Source: Sphingosinicella sp041621755
GTDB lineage: Bacteria; Pseudomonadota; Alphaproteobacteria; Sphingomonadales; Sphingomonadaceae
Assembly (NCBI GenBank): GCA_041621755.1
Contig: JBFKAE010000014.1
Span: forward strand, 1-34,393
Length of the DNA: 34,393 bases
Reading direction: 5' to 3'
Under the pieces are notes generated by a model, which was not told where the DNA came from, made no database searches, and was given only the letters and a program-made list of their open reading frames with translations. This document shows positions 1 through 8,837 of this stretch, one piece after another. The first letter of the stretch is position 1. Every line of letters begins with the position of its first letter. Made by a program: the position numbers and the translations under genes.

Positions 1-178
1 CCTCGAAACTCAGCACTTCGCTACGCGGCAGGAACTGCATGTGTTCGGACATGCAATATGTGCAGCGAAAGTCGCAGCGATCCGTGATCGATATGCGCAA
101 ATAGGTGACATGCCGCCCGAATGAATCAATCAGGGGTTGGCGATTGCCAGTCAATCTTTCGGCAAGTTTCGTTTCCAT
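1..178 (-). CDS. moaA: GTP 3',8-cyclase MoaA, N-terminal part (cut by window edge)
   Basis: This is the first 59 codons of a radical SAM enzyme; the rest lies beyond the left edge. MoaA converts GTP to the cyclic intermediate that starts molybdenum cofactor synthesis, using a [4Fe-4S] cluster and S-adenosylmethionine. The visible part shows the diagnostic CxxxCxxC cluster motif (Cys35, Cys39, Cys42, read as CDFRCTYC), preceded by a typical MoaA N-terminus (LIDSFGRHVTYLRISITDRC). The start is the ATG at 178 on the minus strand. The gene diverges from the EAL/GGDEF gene, with about 158 bases between the two starts. The family call rests on the N-terminal motif only, but the local sequence around the cysteines is characteristic. 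Confidence 0.9.
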   Translation of the reverse strand, partial: METKLAERLTGNRQPLIDSFGRHVTYLRISITDRCDFRCTYCMSEHMQFLPRSEVLSFE

Positions 179-336
179 GACCTGTGGCCTAAATTCCAGC
201 ATCAAATACGTTATGAGCGCTGATCGTACTCTGGTCTTTAATCGTTTGAAAGGTTAGTGTTGCAGCAAGCCTCCTGCTGGGGTCTGCTTTATACGGTGTG
301 GGCTGGACAGGCACGCGCGCGATTGTTTGAGGTTTA

Positions 337-2433
337 ATGCACGGCTCCAATCAAACTGATCCAGTTTTTCTCGCATCCTTTCGGTATCGCCGGGAAGCCG
401 AGGACGCCATCGAGGCCACGGGTCGTGACGTGATTGTCAGTCCGCGCGCGGAAGAGGCTGCGCGGCGCTATGCGGCGTCCGAAGCGCTGATCGCGGTTGT
501 TGATGCGCGTGGCGCGCTTAATCGCGGTCTCGCGCAAATCAGCGCGCTTTCAGAAGCCGTTGAAAACCGGCGTGGGGGTCTGCTTGCACTGATTTCACGC
601 AGTGACGCGGAGTCGCTTGACGAGATTTATGCGGCAGGCGCGACGCATTATCTGATCAGCCCATTTGGCGCACGCGAGCTTGGACAGGCGCTACGCTTCG
701 TCGAACGATCGATCCGTCGCATGCAAAAAACGGGTGCCGAAGCAGCGGTGGCGTCAGCGCAGGCCTCGCTTTCGGGTGCCGCGCGTTGGGAATGGAGCGT
801 GACGGACGATTTTATTTGTCTCAATCCCAAACTTGCCGAATTGCTCGGCGAACCGCAACAGTCCGGAAAAGTGGCGCTGGAAGACGCGCTTATGCGACTT
901 AAAAGACGAAACCGCGCGGATGCCCGCCGTACCCTGCGCAGACTGGTTCAGACCGGTGTCGCAGGTGAACTCGAACATACGCTGACGATTGATGGCCGCG
1001 ATCACAATTTTGTGCATCACATCCGTCCGACAAAAGATGAAAATGGTGTTGTGACGGGACTGGTCGCAACGGTCGAAGACCTTGATTTTACGCTAATAGA
1101 GCGACGTCTGTCGGCGCATTTCGATACTTTGACGGGGCTTGCCAACCTGCGCTACGCGCGTGCCTGGGTTGATCAGCAATTGCTTAGTGGTGGTAAACAC
1201 GACCCGGCCTGTATTGTCGTCATGTTTTCGATCAGCAGATTCGATCAGGTGAATGCCGCTTATGGTCGGGCGGTTGCAGATTCGCTTTTGCAGGCAGTCG
1301 GGCGTCGTCTTCGTCGATTGCTGAACGACCAGACGGGCGAATATGAGCTCCCTGCGCGGCTTGGTGGTGCAGAATTTGTCGTCGCCTTTGCTGGCCCTAT
1401 CATGCTCAATCAGGCGGTGTTCTTCAGCCAGAGAATTGGCAAGGCGTTTGAAAAGCCGTTTATCGTTGGCGGTCGGGTGATTCATCTGTCCTGCCGGATG
1501 GGCATTGCGGCAAGTGACACGGAGATCGCCTCGGCCGAGGTGCTTTTTCAGCGTGCAAGCGCTGCGCTTGCCGGCGCAAAGGTTCAGGATCCCAACAGTT
1601 TTCAGGTGTTTATTTCCGAAAATCAGGATGATCCGGCACATCTAGCAAGTCTGGAAGCGGACCTTCGCATCGCAGCGGAGAAAAAGCTGCTCGACATTTT
1701 TTATCAGCCGCAGGTCGATATCGTCAGCAATCACATAGTCGGGGTCGAGGCGCTCGTCCGTTGGGAGCACCCGCTTTATGGTGTGCTGCCCGCAGAAACA
1801 CTGTTCGCGATTTCTGAACGCGCAGAATTTGGCACCCGCCTTGGCGAGCAAATCATGCGTCAGGCATGTAGCGAAGCTGCTGCATGGCCCCTGCATATGC
1901 GCTCGCTGCGGTTGTCGGTGAATGTCACGGCTGCAGATATGCGTGCGCTTGATTTTGAACAGATCGTCGAGGAGGCGCTGGCCGACAGCCATTTCCCGCC
2001 AAACCGTTTGACGCTGGAAGTCACCGAAGGCGGGCTGGTTGAAAATCTGGAACATACGTCGGAGCTGCTTTCAAACCTGCGTCGACGTGGCATCAGTGTG
2101 GCAATTGATGATTTTGGTACGGGCTATTCTTCGCTCGCCTATCTGAAATCGCTGCCGCTCGACATATTGAAAGTCGACAAGAAACTTGTGACCGATCTTG
2201 GCGGGTCCACGCGCGACAAGGTGATCGTGCGCGGCGTTGTCGATATGGCGCGTTCGCTTGGCATGGTGGTTGTCGCCGAAGGTGTGGAATCGGATGCGCA
2301 GCTCCAAACGCTCGTGCGCGAGGGTTGCAACTGGTATCAGGGATTTCATTGCAGTCCGCCATTGAAATTGCAGGACCTGCCTGCCTTTGTCGAAAACTGG
2401 CGCAAGGCTGTGGAAAAGCAAAAGCAGTCTTGA
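337..2433 (+). CDS. c-di-GMP phosphodiesterase-type protein: receiver-like, PAS-like, degenerate GGDEF, intact EAL
   Basis: A 698-residue cytoplasmic signalling protein. Residues about 5-125 resemble a receiver-like fold, 145-240 look PAS-like (start ARWEWSVTDDF), 260-425 are a GGDEF domain and 440-690 an EAL domain. The GGDEF signature reads GGAEF (343-347), so the catalytic Asp is replaced by Ala and cyclase activity is unlikely. The EAL domain keeps its metal and catalytic residues: EAL at 471-473, an Asn in LSVNVT, Glu in LTLEVTE, the Asp pair at 591-592 in DDFGTGYSS, a Lys in LKVDKK, and Glu in VVAEGVES. It is therefore predicted to hydrolyse c-di-GMP, possibly with GTP bound at the dead GGDEF site as regulator. 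The ATG is preceded by GAGG at 329-332. The next gene has a related layout, which suggests a functional pair. Confidence 0.88.
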   Translation: MHGSNQTDPVFLASFRYRREAEDAIEATGRDVIVSPRAEEAARRYAASEALIAVVDARGALNRGLAQISALSEAVENRRGGLLALISRSDAESLDEIYAAGATHYLISPFGARELGQALRFVERSIRRMQKTGAEAAVASAQASLSGAARWEWSVTDDFICLNPKLAELLGEPQQSGKVALEDALMRLKRRNRADARRTLRRLVQTGVAGELEHTLTIDGRDHNFVHHIRPTKDENGVVTGLVATVEDLDFTLIERRLSAHFDTLTGLANLRYARAWVDQQLLSGGKHDPACIVVMFSISRFDQVNAAYGRAVADSLLQAVGRRLRRLLNDQTGEYELPARLGGAEFVVAFAGPIMLNQAVFFSQRIGKAFEKPFIVGGRVIHLSCRMGIAASDTEIASAEVLFQRASAALAGAKVQDPNSFQVFISENQDDPAHLASLEADLRIAAEKKLLDIFYQPQVDIVSNHIVGVEALVRWEHPLYGVLPAETLFAISERAEFGTRLGEQIMRQACSEAAAWPLHMRSLRLSVNVTAADMRALDFEQIVEEALADSHFPPNRLTLEVTEGGLVENLEHTSELLSNLRRRGISVAIDDFGTGYSSLAYLKSLPLDILKVDKKLVTDLGGSTRDKVIVRGVVDMARSLGMVVVAEGVESDAQLQTLVREGCNWYQGFHCSPPLKLQDLPAFVENWRKAVEKQKQS

Positions 2434-2500
2434 CCAATCGTTAATCATACGCCGTCATAATCTGTTTGAGTTCTTATGCAGGGGATGAACGCTGACGCGG

Positions 2501-3856
2501 TTGAATCGCATATTGGTCGTTGCAAAAAACGATGACTGGGCCGTCCAGGCGATTGAACGCCTGGCGTCGGGTGCGAACGCGGACATGTTCCCGTCGTCCT
2601 GGGTCGATGCCCCACAGCTTTCTGCGTCGGGCAAATACCAGATCGTGATCGTGCAGCTTGGTGGCGATATAGGCGTTGCGTCCGCGACGACCTTTGCGCG
2701 CAATGCAGCACGCTGGCAAAATCGCAATTCAATCTTGCTGGTGGCGCTGACCGATGAAGCCAGTACTGCCATTCATCGCGATCTTCAGATGTCGGGCTTT
2801 GACGACATCATCCACAAGCCCGTCCACAAGGCCCAGATTGCAAGCCGAATTTCGGTTCTGCTCAGATTGTCCACCATGCGTCGCGAGCTGACACGCAGAC
2901 AGGCAACCGCGCGCGGCTTTACAAATGGCGAGAGTCTGTTTCTGGCCCCTGGACAACCGCTTTCGGGAGCGCGACGGGCCTCGGTATTGCTGGTGCAATT
3001 CGACAGCAGTTCTGAAAGTGCCGAGCAGTTTACGCGCGCGGTTCGCAGTTGCACCGAGGCGCAGATCGCCGACGATCCGCAAACAGCGCAGTCGATGTTG
3101 TATCGTGGCGGTCTTGATGCCGTGTTGTTGTGCGCGGACGCGGATGCGGACGCCGCTATCGCGTTTGCGGACCGGATGCGGCAAATTCCGGCGCTTTACA
3201 ATTTGCCGGTTCTGCTCGCTTCGTCCGACGTTAGTGCGCTTGACCTTGACGAGATTTTTGCCGTTGGCATCACCGATGTTACAGAAACCAGCCTTTCAAG
3301 CGAGCAGCTTTCCGTTCATCTCGCCTCGTTCAAGCGCCTTGAAGCGCTGCGGGGATCACTTGCGGCGCGTTTTGCACAGCATGTCGAGATGGTCATTCGT
3401 GACGGCGTTACCGGCATGGCGTGCTTTGGCTTTGGCATGGGGCATCTTGAACGCACGCTTGACGATTGTGCAGCGCTTGACCTGCCGCTGTCGATTGCCA
3501 GCCTGCGGCTCAAGAATCTGGACGAGATAAACCGTGTCTATGGTTATCGCGCTGGCGATACGGTTTTGCGCAAGCTTGGCGATACCATCCGCCGCTGTAT
3601 TCGTGGTGAGGACATGGCGACACGCACGGGTGGAGCAAATTTCCTGATACAGTTCCCCGACACGAATTACGGCGCGGCGCGCGTTGCGGTACAAAGGTTG
3701 AGCAATGTGCTGCGTTTTCAGCAGATTGATTTGCCAGACGGCGCTGGACCGATCAACGTTGAACTTGACTATAATCTGACCGGATGGGACGGGAAGGCGG
3801 ATGCCGAAACCCTCGTTGCCGGGCTGAAAAAGCACCGTCTCGCGCTTGCTGCCTGA
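2501..3856 (+). CDS. Tandem receiver-like protein with degenerate GGDEF domain
   Basis: A 451-residue protein with two receiver-like domains (about 1-125 and 160-280) followed by a GGDEF-type domain (about 300-451). The layout recalls PleD, but the signature is GGANF (377-381) instead of GGDEF, so it is probably not an active diguanylate cyclase; it may bind c-di-GMP or GTP, or act through protein contacts. The first receiver-like domain opens with NRILVVAKNDDWA and keeps a Lys in the IHKPV segment, which matches the conserved receiver lysine. The start is problematic: the frame is closed by a TGA at 2486-2488 and no ATG lies near the conserved N-terminus, so the TTG at 2501 is chosen, without a clear Shine-Dalgarno sequence. 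It lies 67 bases after the EAL gene and could be co-transcribed. Confidence 0.75.
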   Translation: MNRILVVAKNDDWAVQAIERLASGANADMFPSSWVDAPQLSASGKYQIVIVQLGGDIGVASATTFARNAARWQNRNSILLVALTDEASTAIHRDLQMSGFDDIIHKPVHKAQIASRISVLLRLSTMRRELTRRQATARGFTNGESLFLAPGQPLSGARRASVLLVQFDSSSESAEQFTRAVRSCTEAQIADDPQTAQSMLYRGGLDAVLLCADADADAAIAFADRMRQIPALYNLPVLLASSDVSALDLDEIFAVGITDVTETSLSSEQLSVHLASFKRLEALRGSLAARFAQHVEMVIRDGVTGMACFGFGMGHLERTLDDCAALDLPLSIASLRLKNLDEINRVYGYRAGDTVLRKLGDTIRRCIRGEDMATRTGGANFLIQFPDTNYGAARVAVQRLSNVLRFQQIDLPDGAGPINVELDYNLTGWDGKADAETLVAGLKKHRLALAA

Positions 3857-3868
3857 TCGTGGCCACGA
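3857..3868. repeat. 12-base perfect palindrome in intergenic gap
   Basis: TCGTGGCCACGA is its own reverse complement and begins directly after the TGA stop of the preceding gene, 61 bases before the ATG of the GNAT gene. As RNA it could only form a four-pair stem with a GGCC loop and no T run follows closely, so a terminator role is weak. It could be a protein binding site; there is no other evidence. Confidence 0.3.
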
Positions 3869-3929
3869 GGCTTTACGTTTTGTGAATCATGTGTAACCTG
3901 AAATCCGGCCTCTTATCAAAGCTGTAAGT

Positions 3930-5006
3930 ATGATTGACGCGTCATGTGCTCTGGTTGCGCTTTTGCCACGGAATGTGTCTGCTGAAATTGTGGCGGGGTT
4001 TGCCCCGGCGATCGATGATGTCGCGCGAATGGCGCCGACAAGTCATCAATTTCTACGCCGAAACTGGTATGAGGCTGCAGTCGGCAAAAGCAGGCAGCGG
4101 ACATCGACATTGGTGCTCAATACGCCTGATGCCACGCCCCTGATGGCCTTGCCAATGGTGTCGATCGGTCCCGACTGGGCTGGCATCCGGGCGCTTCCGG
4201 GCAGTTACTGGCCCTTTCGGAGCTTCCCGTTCGACCCGAATATGCATGACGATGAACTTGCCGTCGCGCTTCAAAAGCTTGCCTGCGATGTCAGGTTCGT
4301 ACGGATAGGACCAATTTACGAGAATGATCCTGCCGTGCTGCGGCTACGCAAGGTCGCAGAAGTGTCAGGCTGGACCATGATCAGTCGCCGCATTGCGACA
4401 AGTTTTCTGTTCGATATTCATGCAGTGCGGGCAGAGGGACCATGGCCGCGTGGATCGACGCTGCTCAAAAACCGCTATCATGAGAAACACCTTGGCAAGC
4501 AAGGTGAGCTCGACTGGCGCTTTGTGACCGGAGCGGACTGGACAGCAGCGATATTTGACGACCTAGCGAGTATCGAGAAGAGAAGCTGGCTTGCCACGCA
4601 AATCAAAGGGGCGGACGCGAAATTTACAGAAGACGGGCATGGGGCTTTGTGGCGGGCGACGGTAAAGGATCCCGAAATCGCCGCGGCAATGTGGGCGGCA
4701 ATCCTTTATATTGATGGCAGACCTTGCGCATTTTGCTTCGATATTCACGCGGGGCATATAAAATATGCGGTTGCGACCAGCTATGACAGTGCTTTTGCCA
4801 AGCACAGTCCCGGAAAATTGCTTTACTATCGCAACCTTGTTCGCGGGATTGAGGATGGCATCAGTTTGGTCGATTGGGGCGCGGGGGACAATGGTTACAA
4901 AGCCACGGTCGGGGCGCGTGTCGGGCCTGAAATTATGGATTATGTCTTTGTGTCACCAGGCTTTGCAGCACTTGGTGCGCGTGTGATGGGCCGTTTCTGG
5001 CGCTAA
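3930..5006 (+). CDS. CelD/BcsL-like GNAT acyltransferase
   Basis: A 358-residue protein of the Acetyltransf_6 type (the CelD/BcsL group of GNAT folds). The C-terminal half carries the recognisable features: LLKNRYHEKHLGKQGELDWRF, a W-rich segment, FCFDIHAGHIKYAVATSYD, SPGKLLYYRNLV and a final VDWGAGDNGYK stretch. Members are found near exopolysaccharide or cell-envelope genes and are thought to transfer acyl groups to sugars or amino acids, but the substrate cannot be read from sequence. There is no signal peptide or membrane segment, so it should act in the cytoplasm. It ends in a TAA that overlaps the TAG of mfd on the other strand by four bases. Confidence 0.75.
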   Translation: MIDASCALVALLPRNVSAEIVAGFAPAIDDVARMAPTSHQFLRRNWYEAAVGKSRQRTSTLVLNTPDATPLMALPMVSIGPDWAGIRALPGSYWPFRSFPFDPNMHDDELAVALQKLACDVRFVRIGPIYENDPAVLRLRKVAEVSGWTMISRRIATSFLFDIHAVRAEGPWPRGSTLLKNRYHEKHLGKQGELDWRFVTGADWTAAIFDDLASIEKRSWLATQIKGADAKFTEDGHGALWRATVKDPEIAAAMWAAILYIDGRPCAFCFDIHAGHIKYAVATSYDSAFAKHSPGKLLYYRNLVRGIEDGISLVDWGAGDNGYKATVGARVGPEIMDYVFVSPGFAALGARVMGRFWR

Positions 5007-8000
5007 GCTGCAAGCTTTGCCATTGCTCTTGCCACCTTCATGGCGCCGATCAATCGGGCATCCGCGCTGCGCCAATCGCGTGCGATGAAGAGCCGATGAT
5101 CGGGGCGCAACTTTGCGACGCCTGCGTTTTTCTGCACGAATTCGATGAGCCGCGCCGGGCTGGCGAAGTGCCCCTCGTGAAAGGTGATCAGCGCGCCTTT
5201 CGCACCGGCTTCTAGCTTGGCGATATTGGCAGTCTTGCAATATAATTTGGTTTCGATGACTTTCAGCAGGTTGTTGACTTCCAGAGGCAGTTTCCCGAAG
5301 CGGTCAATCAGTTCGGCCGCAAACGGCTGCAACGCGTCGACCTCGTCAATTTCATTGAGGCGCTTGTAAAGCGCCATGCGCAGGTTGAGGTCGCTGACAT
5401 AATCTTCGGGGATAAGGATCGGGGCATCAACGCCGATTTGTGGGCTGAAGGCTTCGCGTGGGCGGTCGAGGCCTGCGGCAAGGGCGCGGGCTGCCAGCAT
5501 CGCCTCTTCAAGCATGTCCTGATAGAGTTCAAAGCCGATCTCGCGAATATGACCCGATTGTTCATCGCCGAGCATGTTGCCTGCACCGCGAATATCTAGA
5601 TCCTGTGCGGCAAGCTGGAACCCGGCGCCAAGCGTATCGAGGTTTGACAGAACCTGCAGGCGTTTGGTGGCGTTTTCAGTGAGGTGGGCATCTTCCTGTG
5701 TCGTGAGATAAGCATAAGCGCGCGCTTTTGAGCGCCCGACGCGGCCGCGAAGCTGATAAAGTTGGGCGAGCCCGAACATGTCCGCGCGGTGTACGATCAA
5801 TGTGTTTGCGCTTGGGATATCAAGGCCGGATTCGATGATGGTCGTTGATAGCAGCACATCATAGCGCTTGTCGTAAAAGGACGTCATCCGCGCTTCGACT
5901 TCGGTGGCACTCATCTGGCCGTGAGCAGTGATGAACTTCACTTCGGGCACGCGTTCACGAAGGAAAGTTTCAATCTCGGGGATATCGGCGATGCGCGGTG
6001 TGACGAAAAAGCTCTGTCCGCCGCGATAATGTTCGCGCAAGAGCGCTTCGCGCACAACGACTTCATCCCACGGCATGACGTAGGTGCGGATTGCCAGCCG
6101 GTCGACAGGCGGGGTTGCGATCAGCGACATATCGCGCAGACCCGACATCGCCATTTGCAGTGTGCGCGGGATCGGCGTTGCGGTGAGCGTCAAGACATGC
6201 ACGTCGCTTTTCAACTGTTTCAGGCGTTCCTTGTGCGTAACGCCAAAGCGCTGTTCCTCGTCAACAATGACAAGGCCGAGGCGTTTGAATTTAATCGATT
6301 TGGCAAGCAGTGCGTGTGTTCCGATGACGATATCGACACTGCCGTCGGCGACGCCAGCGCGCGTTCGCGTGGCCTCGGCCGCAGGGACAAGGCGTGAAAG
6401 ATGCCCAATCCTGACCGGCATGCCCTTGAAGCGTTCGCGAAAATTCTGTGCATGTTGCCGCGCGAGCAGGGTTGTCGGGCAAACGACGGCGACCTGATTT
6501 CCCGCCATTGCCGCGATGAAAGCGGCGCGCAGTGCGACTTCGGTCTTGCCAAATCCAACGTCGCCGACGACCAGCCGGTCCATAGGTTTCCCGGCAGACA
6601 GGTCGCCGATGACGTCGTCGACCGCGCGCATCTGGTCGTCAGTTTCGGCATAGGGGAAACGGTCGACGAACGCGCCCATTGCCGCAGGGTCGACGTCCAT
6701 GACTGTGCCGGGGCGCGTGGCGCGTGCCGCAGCGACCTTCAGCAGTTCGCCAGCGATCTCCTTGATGCGTTCCTTCAGACGGGCCTTGCGGGCCTGCCAG
6801 TTCGCGCCGCCGAGCTTGTCGAGCTGAATGCCATCGGAATCAGAGCCATAGCGCGATAAAACGTCCATATTTTCAACAGGAACGTAGAGCTTGTCACCGC
6901 CCGCATAAGTGAGGGAGACGCAGTCGTGCGGGCTTTTGCCGACGGTGATGGTCAGGAGACCTTCATAGCGGCCGATGCCGTGATCTGTATGAACAACAAG
7001 ATCACCCGGCGTCATCATCGCCAGTTGGTCCATGAAGGCATCTGCCTTGCGTGCGCGCTTGACGCGGCGGACCAGCCGGTCACCGAGCATATCCTGTTCG
7101 CTGAGCAGTGCGATGTCGTAGCTGGTAAAGCCGTGATCAATGGGCAGAACGGCAAGCGCCGCGCCACCTGATTTTGCAGCCTCAAGCGCATCCTGCCACG
7201 TGTCGGCAAGATGCAAGGGGGCAATGTCGTGGTCGGTCAGAAGTGACTGTAGGCGATCACGCGAGCCTGACGTGTAGCTTGCGAGAATAACGCGCCGGCC
7301 TGCCGTACGCTGCTGTTCGATGTGAAGGCCGATAGCTTTATAGATATTTGCCTGCGCAGCGCGCTCGGCAGCAAAATCATGCGCTGCGCCAAACCCGGCG
7401 TCGATTGAACCTTTATCATCTTCGGGGCGCGCGAAATGCGAAGCGGTGTGAACCTTTGCGCGTTCAAGCTGCGCGCTCCAGTCAAGGCGGGATGCATAGA
7501 GCGCATCGGTGTCGAGCGGGCGGTAACTGCCAACGTCGCGCGTCATGGCAGCGAGGCGGTTGGCATGATAATCGGCAATCGCATCGAAGCGCTGTTCGGC
7601 GGCAAGGCCGGTGCCTTCGTCGCGGACGATGATGTCGTCTTCGGCAAAATAATCGAAAAGGCTCGCCAACTCGTCTTCGAGCAGCGGCAACCAGTTCTCC
7701 ATGCCCGCAAGCCGGCGCCCTTCGCTGATTGCCTGATAGAGTGGATCACTCGTTGCGGTCGCCCCGAAGAGGTCAACATAGGCACGACGAAAGCGTGCAA
7801 TGGCATCGGGCGTGAGCAGTACTTCCGAGACCGGCAACAGGTCAAAGCCATCCGATGTTCCGGTGGTCAGTTGGCTGGCCGGGTCAAAGTGACGAAGCGA
7901 TTCGATCTCATCGCCAAAGAAATCGAGCCGCAAGGCATCCTCCGCCCCGCCGGGAAAAAGATCGAGGAGACCGCCGCGAACGGCAAATTCACCAGCTTCC

Positions 8001-8494
8001 ATCACCGTATCGGTGCGCGAATAGCCGTTTGCTACGAGCTTTTCGGCAAGTGCATCGCGGTCAATCCGTGCACCCGGTGCGATCCGTGCGCTGAGCGTGT
8101 CGAGTCGTTCTGGCTTTATGGTCTTTTGCAGCGCTGCGTTCACCGTCGTCGCGACTAGCTGGGGCGTTTTGATCGGGTGCAAAAGCGCGGCAAGGCCTGC
8201 GACACGCTCTGCCGCGATTCTGAGCGAAGGCGATGCGCGGTCATAGGGCAGCGAATCCCATGCCGGTACGAAGATCGTTTGCAGGTCGGGCGCGAAAAAT
8301 GTCGCGGCTTCGAGCAATTGATTTGCAGCAAGGTCATCAGGCGCGATGAAGATTGCGCGACGTCCACGTGCAAAGGCGGCGTGCGCGAGATCGGCGAGCA
8401 ACCACGGTTGAAACCCCGTGGGCGCATTCGCAATGATTTGCGGGCTGGCGGCGTTTGCAACGGCCTTGATATAGGTTTTGTCGGTCGATGTCAC
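5003..8494 (-). CDS. mfd: Transcription-repair coupling factor Mfd
   Basis: A 1163-residue DNA translocase that removes stalled RNA polymerase and recruits UvrA for strand-specific repair. It has the expected order: UvrB-like N-terminal homology, the RNA-polymerase interaction region around residues 460-560, a RecG-like helicase core with Walker A DVGFGKTE near 645 and DEEQRFG near 745, motif ATPIPRTLQ, QLRGRVGRS, and the C-terminal TRCF domain. The length fits the family. I chose the GTG at 8494, because its GTGA overlaps the TGA stop of sdhE by four bases, implying translational coupling; an in-frame TTG at 8524 would add ten residues inside sdhE. It is co-oriented with sdhE and convergent with the GNAT gene. 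Confidence 0.96.
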   Translation of the reverse strand: MTSTDKTYIKAVANAASPQIIANAPTGFQPWLLADLAHAAFARGRRAIFIAPDDLAANQLLEAATFFAPDLQTIFVPAWDSLPYDRASPSLRIAAERVAGLAALLHPIKTPQLVATTVNAALQKTIKPERLDTLSARIAPGARIDRDALAEKLVANGYSRTDTVMEAGEFAVRGGLLDLFPGGAEDALRLDFFGDEIESLRHFDPASQLTTGTSDGFDLLPVSEVLLTPDAIARFRRAYVDLFGATATSDPLYQAISEGRRLAGMENWLPLLEDELASLFDYFAEDDIIVRDEGTGLAAEQRFDAIADYHANRLAAMTRDVGSYRPLDTDALYASRLDWSAQLERAKVHTASHFARPEDDKGSIDAGFGAAHDFAAERAAQANIYKAIGLHIEQQRTAGRRVILASYTSGSRDRLQSLLTDHDIAPLHLADTWQDALEAAKSGGAALAVLPIDHGFTSYDIALLSEQDMLGDRLVRRVKRARKADAFMDQLAMMTPGDLVVHTDHGIGRYEGLLTITVGKSPHDCVSLTYAGGDKLYVPVENMDVLSRYGSDSDGIQLDKLGGANWQARKARLKERIKEIAGELLKVAAARATRPGTVMDVDPAAMGAFVDRFPYAETDDQMRAVDDVIGDLSAGKPMDRLVVGDVGFGKTEVALRAAFIAAMAGNQVAVVCPTTLLARQHAQNFRERFKGMPVRIGHLSRLVPAAEATRTRAGVADGSVDIVIGTHALLAKSIKFKRLGLVIVDEEQRFGVTHKERLKQLKSDVHVLTLTATPIPRTLQMAMSGLRDMSLIATPPVDRLAIRTYVMPWDEVVVREALLREHYRGGQSFFVTPRIADIPEIETFLRERVPEVKFITAHGQMSATEVEARMTSFYDKRYDVLLSTTIIESGLDIPSANTLIVHRADMFGLAQLYQLRGRVGRSKARAYAYLTTQEDAHLTENATKRLQVLSNLDTLGAGFQLAAQDLDIRGAGNMLGDEQSGHIREIGFELYQDMLEEAMLAARALAAGLDRPREAFSPQIGVDAPILIPEDYVSDLNLRMALYKRLNEIDEVDALQPFAAELIDRFGKLPLEVNNLLKVIETKLYCKTANIAKLEAGAKGALITFHEGHFASPARLIEFVQKNAGVAKLRPDHRLFIARDWRSADARLIGAMKVARAMAKLAA

Positions 8495-8763
8495 TTTGGT
8501 GGAACCATGAAATCCAGGCGGCAAAAGGCGTCGAGCAGCGGGCCGTGATAGCGGGCAGGGGCCTCTTCGCGACCAATCGCCCAGGCCATGATGTCGACAT
8601 CCTGTTCTTCGAGTAGTGCTTCAAACCACAGGATTTCTGTTTCGCCCCATGTATCGACATGCGCGTCACAAAAGCTGCCGATCATAATATCAGCTTCTTT
8701 GGTACCGCGATGCGATGCGCGGAATTTCAGACGGCGTTTGCGTGCGGCAAGCTCTTCGGTCAT
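8491..8763 (-). CDS. sdhE: FAD assembly factor SdhE (succinate dehydrogenase)
   Basis: A 90-residue member of the SdhE/Sdh5 (DUF339) family, which helps attach FAD covalently to the flavoprotein subunit of succinate dehydrogenase. The key RGxxE motif is present as RGTKE at residues 19-23, followed by DIMIGSF and the acidic stretch EALLEEQDVDIMAWAIG, both typical. The start is the ATG that gives MTEELAARKRRL; an upstream in-frame ATG would add 15 residues that do not resemble the family. Its stop overlaps the mfd start, so the two form an operon, and it diverges from recG with 74 bases between the starts. Confidence 0.93.
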   Translation of the reverse strand: MTEELAARKRRLKFRASHRGTKEADIMIGSFCDAHVDTWGETEILWFEALLEEQDVDIMAWAIGREEAPARYHGPLLDAFCRLDFMVPPK

Positions 8764-8837
8764 TGTGCTGCGTCCATAGAAAAACGACGGAATGCGGCTT
8801 TCGCACATCCCGTTCCTTGGGTTAGGGTCGAGATAGC
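8764..8837. promoter_or_regulatory. Divergent promoter region sdhE-mfd / recG
   Basis: This 74-base gap must hold the start signals for the minus-strand sdhE-mfd pair and probably for recG on the plus strand. I could not assign confident -35 and -10 boxes. The call rests on the head-to-head gene arrangement. Confidence 0.45.
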
